Part shown: one piece after another, positions 16,452 to 27,091 of the stretch | Numbering within the stretch: position 1 is the stretch's first letter | Layout: the number at the start of each line of letters is the position of its first letter | NCBI RefSeq assembly: GCF_003852895.1 | Contig: NZ_QUSW01000007.1 | Coordinates: 1-64,000 of the forward strand | Length of the DNA stretch: 64,000 bases | Source: Rhizobacter terrae | GTDB taxonomy: Bacteria > Pseudomonadota > Gammaproteobacteria > Burkholderiales > Burkholderiaceae_C | Reading direction: 5' to 3' | Made by a program: the position numbers and the translations under genes | The notes under the pieces: generated by a model | What the model was told of the DNA's origin: nothing | Database searches by the model: none | What the model saw: the letters and a program-made list of their open reading frames with translations, nothing else

Positions 16452-17357
16452 ATGGACACCCTCGGCGACCTCAACGACCTGCGCTTCATCAGCGCCATTG
16501 CCCGCTCGGGCACGCTGGCCGGCGCGGCCCGGCAGCTGCGCGTCAACCACGCCACGGCCTTCCGGCGGCTGGAAGCGATGGAGTCGCGCCTGGGCGTGCG
16601 CCTTTTCGAGCGAGGCGGCGGGCGCTACACGCCGACGCCCGAGGGCGAGGCGCTGGCGAAGGCAGGCTCGCTGGTGGAAGAGACGGCTGCCGAAGCGCTG
16701 CGAAAGGTCGCTGGCAAGGACCTGCGCCCCAGCGGCCTCGTGCGCATCACCACCACCGACACCATCGCGCAGACGGTGCTGCCCGGCCTGCTCATGCCGC
16801 TGCGCTCGCAGTGCCCAGACATCAGCCTGCAGGTCATTGCTACCAACGAACTGCAGAGCTTGAGCAAGCGCGACGCTGACATCGCCATCCGTCCCTCATC
16901 GCAGCCGCCGGAGCATCTGCTGGGCCGGCGCATCGGCACCATCGGCTATGGCGTGTACGGCCAGGCCAACGCGCTGGGCGCCTGGCGCGGGCAGCGCAGC
17001 GACTGGCCGGCCTGGTCCACCGCGCCATGGATCGCGGTGGACGACAGCCTCGGCCAGCACCGCTCGCTGCGCTGGTTGTCGAAGCACGTGAACGTGGCGG
17101 ACCTGTCGATGCGCTGCAGCAGCTTCATGTCCATCGCGCATGCCTGCGCCGGCGGGCTGGGCCTGGCGGTGCTGCCGTGCATGGTGGGCGATGCGCTCCC
17201 ATCGCTGCGGCGCGTCGGCCCGCGCCTGGCGGAGCTGGACACCGAGGCTTGGCTGCTCACGCATGCGGACTTGCGCGACATGGCGCGCATCCGCGTGGTG
17301 ATGGATGCGCTGCAGCGTGGCTTCCAGCAGAAGGCCGTTGTGCTGCTGGGTTCGTAG
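16452..17357 (+). CDS. LysR-family transcriptional regulator divergent from azoR
   Basis: A 301-residue LysR regulator: helix-turn-helix in residues 7-65 (LNDLRFISAIARSGTLAGAARQL, NHATAFRRLEAMESRLGVRLF) and a substrate-binding domain from about residue 95 (GLVRITTTDTIAQTVLPGL). The family resembles regulators of quinone- or aldehyde-responsive genes. The start at 16452 is chosen because it begins the standard N-terminus; the frame extends to 16389 but that would run through both palindromes. It presumably controls azoR-GST. Its stop codon falls in a REP-like repeat shared with the converging kinase gene. Confidence 0.9.
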   Translation: MDTLGDLNDLRFISAIARSGTLAGAARQLRVNHATAFRRLEAMESRLGVRLFERGGGRYTPTPEGEALAKAGSLVEETAAEALRKVAGKDLRPSGLVRITTTDTIAQTVLPGLLMPLRSQCPDISLQVIATNELQSLSKRDADIAIRPSSQPPEHLLGRRIGTIGYGVYGQANALGAWRGQRSDWPAWSTAPWIAVDDSLGQHRSLRWLSKHVNVADLSMRCSSFMSIAHACAGGLGLAVLPCMVGDALPSLRRVGPRLAELDTEAWLLTHADLRDMARIRVVMDALQRGFQQKAVVLLGS

Positions 17358-17386
17358 GCGGGTCCGCTGCGCTTGGCCCACCCTAC
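17354..17386. repeat. REP-like palindromic repeat, copy 1
   Basis: The element GTAG-GCGGGTCCGCTGCGC... to ...GGCCCACC-CTAC forms a hairpin. Its reverse complement matches copy 2 at 21599-21630 (GTAGGGTGGG-C/T-CAAGCG-C/A-AGCGGACCC). It lies between convergent genes: its left GTAG contains the TAG of the LysR gene and its right CTAC contains the TAG of the kinase gene on the other strand. Confidence 0.7.
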
Positions 17387-20300
17387 CCGGCAATGCAACG
17401 CGCCAAGGTGTCTTTCAAGCGCGTCGCATCGATCGGCTTGGTGAGGAACTCGTTCATCCCGCTGGCCATGGCCTGCTCGCGCTCCGACACCAGCGCCGCG
17501 GCCGTCAGCGCGATGATGGGCAGACGCGACGCATCGAAGCGCTTGCGCAGCTCGCGGGCCGCTTCATGTCCGCTCATGTGGGGCATCTGCACGTCCATCA
17601 GCACGCAGTCGAAGGGCTGGCCGCGGCGCACTGCGTCATCCACCGCCTCGATCGCCTGGCGGCCGTCGTTGGCCTGCGTGACCTGCACGCCCCATTGCTC
17701 AAGCATCGCCACCGCCACCAGCATGTTCACTGGGTTGTCTTCCACCATCAGCACGCGGGCGCCTTGCAGCCGCTCCCACGGCGCATTCAGCGCGCCGTGT
17801 TCGGAGTCGGGCGCGTCCGCGGCCGGCAGCGGCAGCTCGGCCCAGAAGGTGCTGCCCGTGCCCGCCATGCTGACCACGCCCACTTCGCCATCCATCATCC
17901 GTGCCAGCTCTCGGCAGATGGACAGGCCCAGGCCCGTGCCGCCGTAGCGCCGCGTGGTGGAGTCGTCGGCCTGCGAGAAGGGCAGGAACAGCCGCGCCTG
18001 CGTCTGCGCGTCCACGCCGGGCCCGGTGTCGGACACCGACAGTCGGATGCGGTCGTCCGGGCCCTTGCCGGCATGCACGCGCACGCGGCCATGGTCGGTG
18101 AACTTGATGGCGTTGGTGATGAAGTTGGTGAGGATCTGCCGCACCCGCACCGGGTCGCCCAGCACCACCGCGGGCACCGCCGGGTCGATCACCAGCAGCA
18201 GCTCCAGGCCCTTGGCCTCCGCGAGCGAGCGGTAGGCGTCGTGCACCGCGCCCAGCGTGTCGCGCAGCCCGAAGGGCAGGCTTTCCAGCGTGATCTTGCC
18301 GGCCTCGATCTTGGACAGGTCCAGGATGTCCGAGATGATTTCCGACAGGCTGTGCGCGCTGTCGAAGATCTGCTCCAGGTACTGTCGGCGGCGCGTCTCG
18401 TCCAGGTCTTCCTGCATCGCCAGGCGCGCCAGGCCCAGCAGGCCGTTCAGCGGCGTGCGGATCTCGTGGCTGGTGTTGGCCAGGAAGGCGCTCTTGGCGC
18501 GGCTGGCCGCTTCGGCCGCATCGCGTGCGGCGGCCAGCGCCTGGTCCACCTGGCGGCGCTCGGTCACGTCCTCGGCGATCCAGATCGTGCCTTCGCGCGG
18601 TGACGCGCCATCCAGCGCCTGGCCGCGCATGCGGCACCAGAACAGGCTGCCGTCGGCACGCAGCATCTGCCGTTCCATCTCGTAGGGCTGGCCGCGCGAG
18701 AGCACCGGCGTGGCATCGGCGCGCATGGCGTCGTAGTCGTCCGGGTGCGGCCAGATCTCCGAGGTGTTGCGGCCGGCCAGCTGCCCCGGCATCCAGCCGA
18801 ACATGCGGTCGAAGCTGGCGTTGGTGTGCTGGAAGTGCCCATTGCGCGTGAAGGCGATGCCGATGGATGCGTTCTGCAAGATGGCGTCGTGCTCCAGCCG
18901 CGCCTGTTCTGCGGCCGTGACGTCGTGGCCGTTGAGCACGAGGTATTCGTCGCCGCCATGCTCGAAGCGCGCCGACGAGACACGCATCGTCACGAGCTGG
19001 CCGTTCTTGCAGCGGATGACCGCGGGCAGGTCGTCCGCACGGCCCTGCGCGCGGATGGCCGCCACCAGCGCCGCACGTTCGGCGGGGTTGTGCCAGATGT
19101 CGATGTCGTGCGCGGTGCGGCCCTTGATCTCCGCCAGCGTGTAGCCGGTGATGCGCTCGAAGCTCTTGTTGACCAGCTCGTAGCGGCCGGTGGACAGCTC
19201 GGTCAGCGTGATGCAGTCGGGGCTGGTGTCGATGAGCGCCTTCATCAGGTCCTGCGAGCGGCGCAGCGCCGCTTCGGCAGCCACGCGTTCGGTCACGTCG
19301 AAGTACAGCGACAGCGACACCGGCCCTTCGATGGTGTCCACCCGCGCGGCCGTGGCCTGCACCACCAGCTTGCGCCCCAGGCGCGAGACCATCCGGAACT
19401 CGTCCATGGGCAGGCCGCCACCCACGGCCATGTGCTCCAGGCGGCGGATGCGCTCTTCGAGACGCCGCAGCGAATCGGTGTCGCGGTAGGCGCCGCGCAG
19501 GTCGTAGCCCATCATGTCGGCGATGTGCTCGAAGCCGAACAGGCGCGCGGCGGCATCGTTCGCATCGCACACGATGCCGTTGCGGTGCAGCAGCAAGGCG
19601 GTGGGCGAGCGCTGGAAGAGCTGCCGGTAGCGCGCCTCGCTCACCGCGATGGCGCGCTGCGCCTGCACGTCGTCGGTGATGTCCAGGCCCACGCCCCAGT
19701 AGCCGAGGAAGCGGCCGTGCCCATCGAAGCGCGGCTCGCCGCTCACGCTCAGGAAGTGTTCGCGGCCCTGCCGGTCCACGCGGCGCGCGATGAGGCCGGA
19801 GAACGGGCGGTGCGCCTCCAGGTCGGCACGGTGCGCGGCCAGCGCCTCGGGCGACAGGCCCATGTCGCCGAGGTCCCAGGGTGTCTGCCCGATGCGTTCA
19901 TCGTCGTTGATGAGCGAGCCCGTGCCGGGCTTGGACGAAACGTGCGTGAAGCGGAACTGCGAGTCCTGCTCCCAGTACCAGTCCACCGCCAGGTTCAGCA
20001 GGTCGCGAAAGCGCCGCTCGCGGGTGAGCGCCTCGCCCAGGTAGCGGTCCAGCACGCGCGACAGCAGCACGCCGCCGGCCAGCCCGCCGAGCACGATCAG
20101 GCCCTGGAAGGTGGCGAGCGTGGCCAGGGGCATGGCGTGCTCGGGTGAGGGGGTGCGGCTTCCCACCCAGGCCAGCGTGCCGATCAACCCGAGGCTGCAC
20201 GCCGCGAGCGCCGCGCCCCAGCGCAGCGTGGACACGCCGGTGACCAGGCACACCACGAGCCCCAGGAAACCGAGCGACGGGTTGCGCAACCCGTCGCCAT

Positions 20301-20625
20301 AGGCCAGCGCCACGGCCAGCGTGAGCACGAGCACGCCCAGGCCTGCGAGGAAGGTGGCCAGGTGCATGCGGCGCAGGCGGTGGCGGCTGGCGACGAACCC
20401 CCAGCCGCAGGCGGCGGCGTAGGCCAGCAAGGCGATGGTCAGCTGGGCGCGCCAGGGTGCGGCCGGCCCGGCCGGCAGGACGGCGACAGCCATTGCGGTG
20501 ACGGCGGCCACCATCCCGGCCGCGCCGAAGTAGTAGCGGCCGATGAGCCGCACGACCAGGCGCGGGATCTCGATGGAGGCGTAGCGCGCAGCGGCTCGTG
20601 CCGGTTGCGCCGAATCCCGTGGCAT
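17383..20625 (-). CDS. hybrid sensor histidine kinase / response regulator with four PAS domains
   Basis: A 1080-residue membrane sensor kinase. About residues 28-190 hold six or so hydrophobic helices without a large periplasmic loop, so it probably senses a membrane or cytoplasmic cue. Four PAS-type domains follow (starting near residues 206, 327, 448 and 573; e.g. RFRDLLNLAVDWYWEQ, RYRQLFQRSPTALLL, LMKALIDTSPDCITL, AILQNASIGIAF). Then come HisKA with the phospho-His in NTSHEIRTPLNG, HATPase_c (NFITNAIKF, DTGPGVD, GGTGLGLSI) and a C-terminal receiver domain with DN near its start and phospho-Asp in VLMDVQMPHMSG and K in TKPID. No response regulator gene is adjacent. Confidence 0.93.
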   Translation of the reverse strand: MPRDSAQPARAAARYASIEIPRLVVRLIGRYYFGAAGMVAAVTAMAVAVLPAGPAAPWRAQLTIALLAYAAACGWGFVASRHRLRRMHLATFLAGLGVLVLTLAVALAYGDGLRNPSLGFLGLVVCLVTGVSTLRWGAALAACSLGLIGTLAWVGSRTPSPEHAMPLATLATFQGLIVLGGLAGGVLLSRVLDRYLGEALTRERRFRDLLNLAVDWYWEQDSQFRFTHVSSKPGTGSLINDDERIGQTPWDLGDMGLSPEALAAHRADLEAHRPFSGLIARRVDRQGREHFLSVSGEPRFDGHGRFLGYWGVGLDITDDVQAQRAIAVSEARYRQLFQRSPTALLLHRNGIVCDANDAAARLFGFEHIADMMGYDLRGAYRDTDSLRRLEERIRRLEHMAVGGGLPMDEFRMVSRLGRKLVVQATAARVDTIEGPVSLSLYFDVTERVAAEAALRRSQDLMKALIDTSPDCITLTELSTGRYELVNKSFERITGYTLAEIKGRTAHDIDIWHNPAERAALVAAIRAQGRADDLPAVIRCKNGQLVTMRVSSARFEHGGDEYLVLNGHDVTAAEQARLEHDAILQNASIGIAFTRNGHFQHTNASFDRMFGWMPGQLAGRNTSEIWPHPDDYDAMRADATPVLSRGQPYEMERQMLRADGSLFWCRMRGQALDGASPREGTIWIAEDVTERRQVDQALAAARDAAEAASRAKSAFLANTSHEIRTPLNGLLGLARLAMQEDLDETRRRQYLEQIFDSAHSLSEIISDILDLSKIEAGKITLESLPFGLRDTLGAVHDAYRSLAEAKGLELLLVIDPAVPAVVLGDPVRVRQILTNFITNAIKFTDHGRVRVHAGKGPDDRIRLSVSDTGPGVDAQTQARLFLPFSQADDSTTRRYGGTGLGLSICRELARMMDGEVGVVSMAGTGSTFWAELPLPAADAPDSEHGALNAPWERLQGARVLMVEDNPVNMLVAVAMLEQWGVQVTQANDGRQAIEAVDDAVRRGQPFDCVLMDVQMPHMSGHEAARELRKRFDASRLPIIALTAAALVSEREQAMASGMNEFLTKPIDATRLKDTLARCIAG

Positions 20626-20749
20626 GGGGCGGACTCCCGTCGCGGGGATGGTGAGCCCATCCTACGGCCAGGGGGAATTCCCGGTCACGGTGTTAATCCG
20701 CAATTGCGCCCCGGCAGCGGCCCCAGGGCGGGGCGCTGCCGGCCAAAAG

Positions 20750-21580
20750 TCACGGGCGGGCGCGGTTCAGCTCGTCGCGGGCGGCCATGGCGGCCTCGCG
20801 GGCCCGGGCGGCAAAGTCGTCGCCGCTGCCGGCGTAGAGCACGGCGCGAGAGGAGCTGACGATGATGGGCGCGACCGTCTTGCCGCCCTCGGCGCGCCAG
20901 CCGGCACGCACGGTGGCGGCCGCATCGCCGCCTTGCGCGCCGATGCCGGGGATGAGCAGCGGCACGGTGGGGGCCAGTTCGCGCACGCGCTCGATCTCGC
21001 CAGGGAAGGTGGCGCCCACCACCAGCGCGAGCTGGCCGGTCTTGTTCCACGGGCCCTGCGCCATGCGGGCGATGTGTTCGTACAGCATGTCGCCCGAGGC
21101 CAGCTTCTGCGCCTGCAAATCGGACCCGCCGGGGTTGGACGTGCGGCACAGCAGGATCAGGCCCTTGTCCTCGTAGCGCAGGTAGGGCTCGATGGAATCG
21201 AAGCCCATGAAGGGCGACAGCGTGACGGCGTCGGCCCCGTAGCGCACGAAGGCCTCGCGGGCGTACTGCTCGGCCGTGCTGCCGATGTCCCCGCGCTTGG
21301 CGTCGAGGATGACCGGCACCTCGGGCGCGACGCGGCGGATGTGCCCGATGAGCTGCTCCAGCGCTGCCTCTGCCCGGTGCGCCGCAAAGTAGGCGATCTG
21401 CGGCTTGTAGGCGATGACCTGGTCGCGCGTCGCATCGACGATGGCCTGGCAGAACTCGAGGATGCGGCTCGCATCGCCCTTCCATGCGCCTGGGAACTTC
21501 GACGGTTCCGGATCCAGGCCCACGCACAGCATCGATTGGTTCAGGCGTTCGGCGTGCAGCAGCTTGTCGATGAAGTTCAT
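20750..21580 (-). CDS. pyrF: orotidine 5'-phosphate decarboxylase
   Basis: Catalyses decarboxylation of OMP to UMP, the last step of de novo pyrimidine synthesis. The 276-residue protein is of the longer type-2 PyrF subfamily: MLCVGLDPEPSKFP at the start, the catalytic signature ILDAKRGDIGSTA with Asp-Lys-Asp, and LLIPGIGAQGGD plus SSSRAVLYA for phosphate binding. It lies 60 bases downstream of purB on the same strand, with a REP-like repeat between, so nucleotide synthesis genes are grouped here. A GC-rich hairpin follows the gene (about 20705-20745) without a clear T-run. Confidence 0.95.
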   Translation of the reverse strand: MNFIDKLLHAERLNQSMLCVGLDPEPSKFPGAWKGDASRILEFCQAIVDATRDQVIAYKPQIAYFAAHRAEAALEQLIGHIRRVAPEVPVILDAKRGDIGSTAEQYAREAFVRYGADAVTLSPFMGFDSIEPYLRYEDKGLILLCRTSNPGGSDLQAQKLASGDMLYEHIARMAQGPWNKTGQLALVVGATFPGEIERVRELAPTVPLLIPGIGAQGGDAAATVRAGWRAEGGKTVAPIIVSSSRAVLYAGSGDDFAARAREAAMAARDELNRARP

Positions 21581-21598
21581 GGAGGGCCTTGCGTCTTC

Positions 21599-21630
21599 GT
21601 AGGGTGGGTCAAGCGAAGCGGACCCACGAG
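21599..21630. repeat. REP-like palindromic repeat, copy 2
   Basis: GTAGGGTGGGTCAAGCGAAG then CGGACCCACGAG, with GTGGGTC and GACCCAC forming a hairpin. It matches copy 1 (17354-17386) in inverted orientation, 4.2 kb away. It lies in the 60-base spacer between pyrF and purB, where the hairpin could stabilise the transcript end or separate the two genes. Confidence 0.7.
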
Positions 21631-21640
21631 GTGTGTGATC

Positions 21641-23149
<1,509 letters not shown>

Positions 23150-23353
23150 TCAGTGGTCGCGCTGACGATGGCCCAGCACGCGCGCAGGCAGGAAGAGCAC
23201 GGCCCGCAGCAGTGCGAACACGGCGTCGAAGGTCATCCCGAGCAGGCGCAATGGAAGCGACAGCAGCCACAGGACCGGCCACAGAACCAGGGCCAGCAGC
23301 GCCAGCGGCCAGCACAGCACGAAGAGGATGCACCAGATCAGCAGGGTTGTCAT
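23150..23353 (-). CDS. small hydrophobic membrane protein
   Basis: A 67-residue protein, almost wholly hydrophobic: LLIWCILFVLCWPLALLALVL and LWLLSLPLRLLG suggest two membrane helices, followed by a basic amphipathic tail (RAVLFLPARVLGHRQRDH). I recognise no function. Similar tiny membrane proteins are common in Comamonadaceae. It is oriented like its neighbours and sits between purB and another small gene. Confidence 0.65.
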   Translation of the reverse strand: MTTLLIWCILFVLCWPLALLALVLWPVLWLLSLPLRLLGMTFDAVFALLRAVLFLPARVLGHRQRDH

Positions 23354-23422
23354 GGCGTGGGTCCTGGGCGGTGGATGTGAAGTGGGGCGAGGAAGGAATC
23401 TGTCGGAAGTCGTGAGTGTGGA

Positions 23423-23644
23423 TCAGCGCCGGCGAACGAACCCCGGCTTGTGCTTGGCGATGAACGTGCTCAAGCCCCTGCCGGAGCGCGCCAGGCGCTG
23501 CATCTCGGCGACGACCGAAGCCCCTGCGCTCTGGGTGCTGTACTCGTAGGTGTCACCGCCTTGGAACTGGATCACGATGGCTCCAGGGCGGTCTTCATAG
23601 GCCACCACGCCCGAATCGCCGCTCAGGTTGGCGTAGCGCTTCAT
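23423..23644 (-). CDS. small KTSC-like domain protein
   Basis: A 73-residue soluble protein. The pattern GAIVIQFQGGDTYEYS, followed by a helix and a serine/glycine turn near the end (ARSGRGLSTFIAKHKPGF), resembles the KTSC domain, a small module of unknown function found alone or attached to other enzymes. The start at 23644 is preferred to the longer frame from 23731. No operon partner is evident. Confidence 0.6.
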   Translation of the reverse strand: MKRYANLSGDSGVVAYEDRPGAIVIQFQGGDTYEYSTQSAGASVVAEMQRLARSGRGLSTFIAKHKPGFVRRR

Positions 23645-23741
23645 GGTGGAGTGGGGCTGCCCTTGTGCCACAGGGTGATCGGTTGCGAACCTCGTGGATG
23701 AGCCATGCTCGATCCTGCGTTGGCTTGACATGTGGGCCCGG

Positions 23742-25229
23742 TCACCCCTTCTTGTACGCCCTCACCCAATCCACCTGCAGCGCCTGGGGGAATGCCGCGT
23801 CGTCAATGCCATGCCGTCCGGCCCACGACCCGCCCACGGCCAGATTCAACAGGATGTGCGCCGGTCCGGCCAGGCCGCCGTCGTCATAGGTCCAGGTGTA
23901 GCGGCGCGTGGCGGTCTTCACGCCGTCGACGTAGAAGGTCACTTGCTCCGGCGTCCATTCGCAGCCAATGGTGTGCCAGCCGCCAGTGAAGTCGAAGGAC
24001 GCGTAGTAGTCGTTGTTGCTCGTGCTGAAGCCGGCGTCGTTGAAGGTCAGGGCCGCCTCGGTCGTGGAGTTCTGGCGGATGACGCTTTGGTGGATCATGT
24101 TCGCGCGGTCTTCCACGCCGTTGTTCACGAACTCGAAGATGTCGATTTCCGGCGGCCAACCCAGGCGGCCGGCTTCGTCCACGTCGGCATTGAGCCAGAA
24201 GGCAGGCCACAGGCCCACGCCGGCGGGCATCTTCACGCGGGCTTCGAAGTAGCCGTAGCGGGTGGTCCAGTCAGAGCGGATCATCCCCGACTCGTAGTTC
24301 ATGCCGTACTCGGCCGTGCTGCTCACCTTGCGCGCCACCAGGCTCAGTACGCCGTCGGCCACGCGGTGGTTGTCGTTGTCGCGGTAGTGCTGCTTCTCGT
24401 CGTTGAGATGGTCCGAGGTCTCGCCGCCGTAGATGTAGCGGGTGAACCACTTCTTGCGGTTGAGCGTGGTGCCGTTGAACTCGTCGTTGAAGGCGAGGGT
24501 GTAGCCCGAGGGAACGTGGCTGCCGACGAAGGAGGTGATGGGTTCGGTCTGGTCGATGGGCTCGCGCGCCTTGAGCGAGGCGCCGTCGATGAAGAGGCGG
24601 CCGCTTTGCGCCGTGAGGATCACGTCGGCCATGCCGGTGTACGCGGGCGCGGTGAAGTCGATGCGGACGTCCTGCCAGTCCGTGCCGGTCACGTTCACCG
24701 CATAGGTCCGGAAGCTCTCCGAATAGCGCGGCTTGCGAAAGCGCATGGTGACCGTCGCCTTCGAGTCCGTCGAGTCCTTTCGCGCCTTCACCACCAGCGT
24801 GTAGGCCTGGCCGGGAACCAGGACGCTGGCGGCCAGCGTCTGCGAGACCTGCCAGCTCGTGCTCACGGCTTGCCCGCCGGCGCGAAGTTCGCTGGGGATG
24901 AGCGTGACGTAGTTGTAGCTCCAGTCGGCCAGCGCGTTGGTGAACTGGCCGTTGAGAAGCAGTTCCGCGGTGGGCGCGGGTTCCGGCGGGGACGGCGCTG
25001 GCGGGGCAGGCGCCGGTGACGGAGCCTGCGGTGCGGCGGACGCCGGCGTGGCAGGAGCGGTCGGTGCCACGGGTGTGGCAGGTGCGGGTGCGGCGGGCTC
25101 CACGCCGGCGGTCACGGCGGCAACGGCGGACTGTGTGCCGCCCGAACCGCCGCCACAGGCGGACAGGAATATCACGTTGCCGAGGGTGGCAACGGCAAGG
25201 GCCCGCAGGACTGCACGGGTGGACGTCAT
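23742..25229 (-). CDS. lipoprotein glycoside hydrolase family 16 with carbohydrate-binding module
   Basis: A 495-residue predicted endo-beta-glucanase (laminarinase/licheninase type). A lipoprotein signal peptide has lipobox LSAC at about residue 25, then a long Ala/Pro linker, a CBM4/9-like beta-sandwich (LLNGQFTNALADWSYN to RLFIDGASLKAR), and a GH16 catalytic domain from about residue 235: LAFNDEFNGTTLNRKKW, FEARVKMPAGVGLWPAFWL and the catalytic motif EIDIFEF (nucleophile and acid/base Glu). It probably degrades beta-1,3 or mixed-linkage glucans outside the cell while anchored to the outer membrane. Start 25229 is set by the lipoprotein signal. Confidence 0.9.
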   Translation of the reverse strand: MTSTRAVLRALAVATLGNVIFLSACGGGSGGTQSAVAAVTAGVEPAAPAPATPVAPTAPATPASAAPQAPSPAPAPPAPSPPEPAPTAELLLNGQFTNALADWSYNYVTLIPSELRAGGQAVSTSWQVSQTLAASVLVPGQAYTLVVKARKDSTDSKATVTMRFRKPRYSESFRTYAVNVTGTDWQDVRIDFTAPAYTGMADVILTAQSGRLFIDGASLKAREPIDQTEPITSFVGSHVPSGYTLAFNDEFNGTTLNRKKWFTRYIYGGETSDHLNDEKQHYRDNDNHRVADGVLSLVARKVSSTAEYGMNYESGMIRSDWTTRYGYFEARVKMPAGVGLWPAFWLNADVDEAGRLGWPPEIDIFEFVNNGVEDRANMIHQSVIRQNSTTEAALTFNDAGFSTSNNDYYASFDFTGGWHTIGCEWTPEQVTFYVDGVKTATRRYTWTYDDGGLAGPAHILLNLAVGGSWAGRHGIDDAAFPQALQVDWVRAYKKG

Positions 25230-25570
25230 GGTGGTTTCTGGCGAAGAGGTTTTGGGTGGCCGGCTCGGCGCAGCGTTGGCAGTGCTGCGCGACTTCGACG
25301 CCCCGCGCCAGGAGGAGCCGTGGTGCTCGTGCACCGGTCGGTTGTTCTTCGAGACAGCCGGGTTGGGCCTGGATGTCGGCACGCTGTGCCCGGGCTTGAG
25401 CCCTTGTTGCAGCTTCTTGCGCTGCGGTTCGCCCCAGACATGGCCATGCGCCGGCGGACGTGACGCCGTTCACGGCATTGTCAAAACTGCTCTCTCAGGT
25501 CCCGGAATGGACAAGAAGCCAGGGGCCGCAAGGCCACCTGGCTTCTATCCGAGGTACATGCGCGAGCCTG

Positions 25571-27082
25571 CTACGCCGCCTGCGGCACCGCAGCCTCCAG
25601 CGCCTGCTTCTTCGACGCCCGCCAGAACGCCACCATCTGCCACACGAGGAAGATGCCGATCAGCGCCATCAGACTGCCGCTGATGCCCCGCGTGAAGAAG
25701 GGCACGAAGCTGCCGCGGCTGATGAGCAGCGCGCGCCGGAAGTATTCCTCCAGCATCGGCCCGAGGATGAAGCCGAGCATCAGCGGTGCCGCATCCAGTT
25801 CCAGCCGCAGCGCCAGGTAGCCCATGAGGCCGAAGGCGGCGGTGATGAAGATCTCGTCCACGTTGTTGTTCACGCTGTAGGTGCCCACGCAGCAGAAGAA
25901 CAGGATGGACGGGAACAGCACGTTGTACGGGATCTTGAAGACCGACAGCCAGTAGCGCACCAGCGGCACGTTCAGGACGATGAGGAAGCAGTTGCCCACC
26001 CACATGCTGGCCACCAGGCCCCAGAAGAGGTCAGGGTGACTGCCGATCATGTTCGGCCCGGGCTGGATGCCCTTGATGATGAAGGCCGCGAGCATCAGCG
26101 CCATCACCGGGTTCTCGGGAATGCCGATGCTCATGAGCGGGATGAAGCTGGTGCGCGACGCGGCTTCGTCGGCTGCGGCCTGGCCAGCCACGCCTTCGAT
26201 GGCGCCGTGTCCGATCTCGTCCTTGTACTTGCTCAGTTTCTTGTCCACGGCATAGGCCGCGAACTGCGCGATGACCGGGCCGCCGCCGGGCAGGATGCCC
26301 AGGAACGAACCCACCACGCTGCCGCGCAAGGCGCTCGGGATGATGCGCTTGAACTCCGGCCAGGTCGGGATGAGCTTGATCTTCCCGTTGAAGGGCGTGC
26401 GCTCGTCGCGGTTGTCCAGGTTCTTGGTGATCTCGGCGATGCCGAAGCAGCCCAGCGCGATGCTCACCAGCCCCACGCCGTCGGCGAGGAACGGCAGGTC
26501 CATCGTGAAGCGCTGCTGGCCGCTGGTCACGTCCGTGCCGATCTGCCCGAGCAGCACGCCGATGAGGCACATCGCCAGGCCGTTGAGCAGGCTGCCGGTG
26601 GTCACGAAGCTCACGCACACGAAGCCCACGAGCATCAGCGCGCAGTAGTCGGCCGGGCCGAAGAGGAAGGCCACTTCACCGAGCACGGGCGCCAGCCACG
26701 ACAGCACGATGATGGCCACCGTGCCGCCGATGAAGCTCGACACGCCCGCGGTGAACAGCGCCAGCCCCGTCTTGCCCTTGAGCGTCATCTGGTAGCCGTC
26801 TATGCAGGCCACGATGCTGCTCGCATGCGGAATCTTCATCGTGATCGCGCTCACGCTGTCGCCGTACTGCGCCCCGTAGTAGATGCCCGCGAGCATGATG
26901 AGCGCGCCGGTGGTGGGAATGGAGTAGGTCAGCGGCAGCAGCAGGCTGATGGTGGCCAGGGGGCCCAGGCCGGGCAGCAGGCCCACCAGCGTGCCCACCG
27001 TGCAGCCGAGGGCGCAGAACATCAGGTTCTGCCAGGTCAGGGCGTGTTCGAACCCGAAGGCAAGGTTGTGCAGGACGTCCAT
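25571..27082 (-). CDS. tctA: tripartite tricarboxylate transporter permease TctA
   Basis: A 503-residue inner-membrane permease, the large membrane subunit of a TTT-family secondary transporter for carboxylates. Family motifs are GTLVGLLPGLGPLATISLLLPLTY near the N-terminus (the conserved PGLG repeat) and its second copy FLGILPGGGPVIAQFAAYAVDKK in the middle; about twelve membrane helices alternate through the chain. The gene follows tctB with 9 bases between. No periplasmic binding protein (TctC) is encoded nearby, so the substrate cannot be inferred; betaproteobacteria often have unlinked TctC proteins. Confidence 0.93.
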   Translation of the reverse strand: MDVLHNLAFGFEHALTWQNLMFCALGCTVGTLVGLLPGLGPLATISLLLPLTYSIPTTGALIMLAGIYYGAQYGDSVSAITMKIPHASSIVACIDGYQMTLKGKTGLALFTAGVSSFIGGTVAIIVLSWLAPVLGEVAFLFGPADYCALMLVGFVCVSFVTTGSLLNGLAMCLIGVLLGQIGTDVTSGQQRFTMDLPFLADGVGLVSIALGCFGIAEITKNLDNRDERTPFNGKIKLIPTWPEFKRIIPSALRGSVVGSFLGILPGGGPVIAQFAAYAVDKKLSKYKDEIGHGAIEGVAGQAAADEAASRTSFIPLMSIGIPENPVMALMLAAFIIKGIQPGPNMIGSHPDLFWGLVASMWVGNCFLIVLNVPLVRYWLSVFKIPYNVLFPSILFFCCVGTYSVNNNVDEIFITAAFGLMGYLALRLELDAAPLMLGFILGPMLEEYFRRALLISRGSFVPFFTRGISGSLMALIGIFLVWQMVAFWRASKKQALEAAVPQAA

Positions 27083-27091
27083 CGGGGTCTT

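Noticed and set aside
20705-20745. GC-rich hairpin after pyrF as a rho-independent terminator
   Set aside because: The stem CCGGCAGCG/CGCTGCCGG is good, but no T-run follows on the minus strand, so it is only noted with pyrF.
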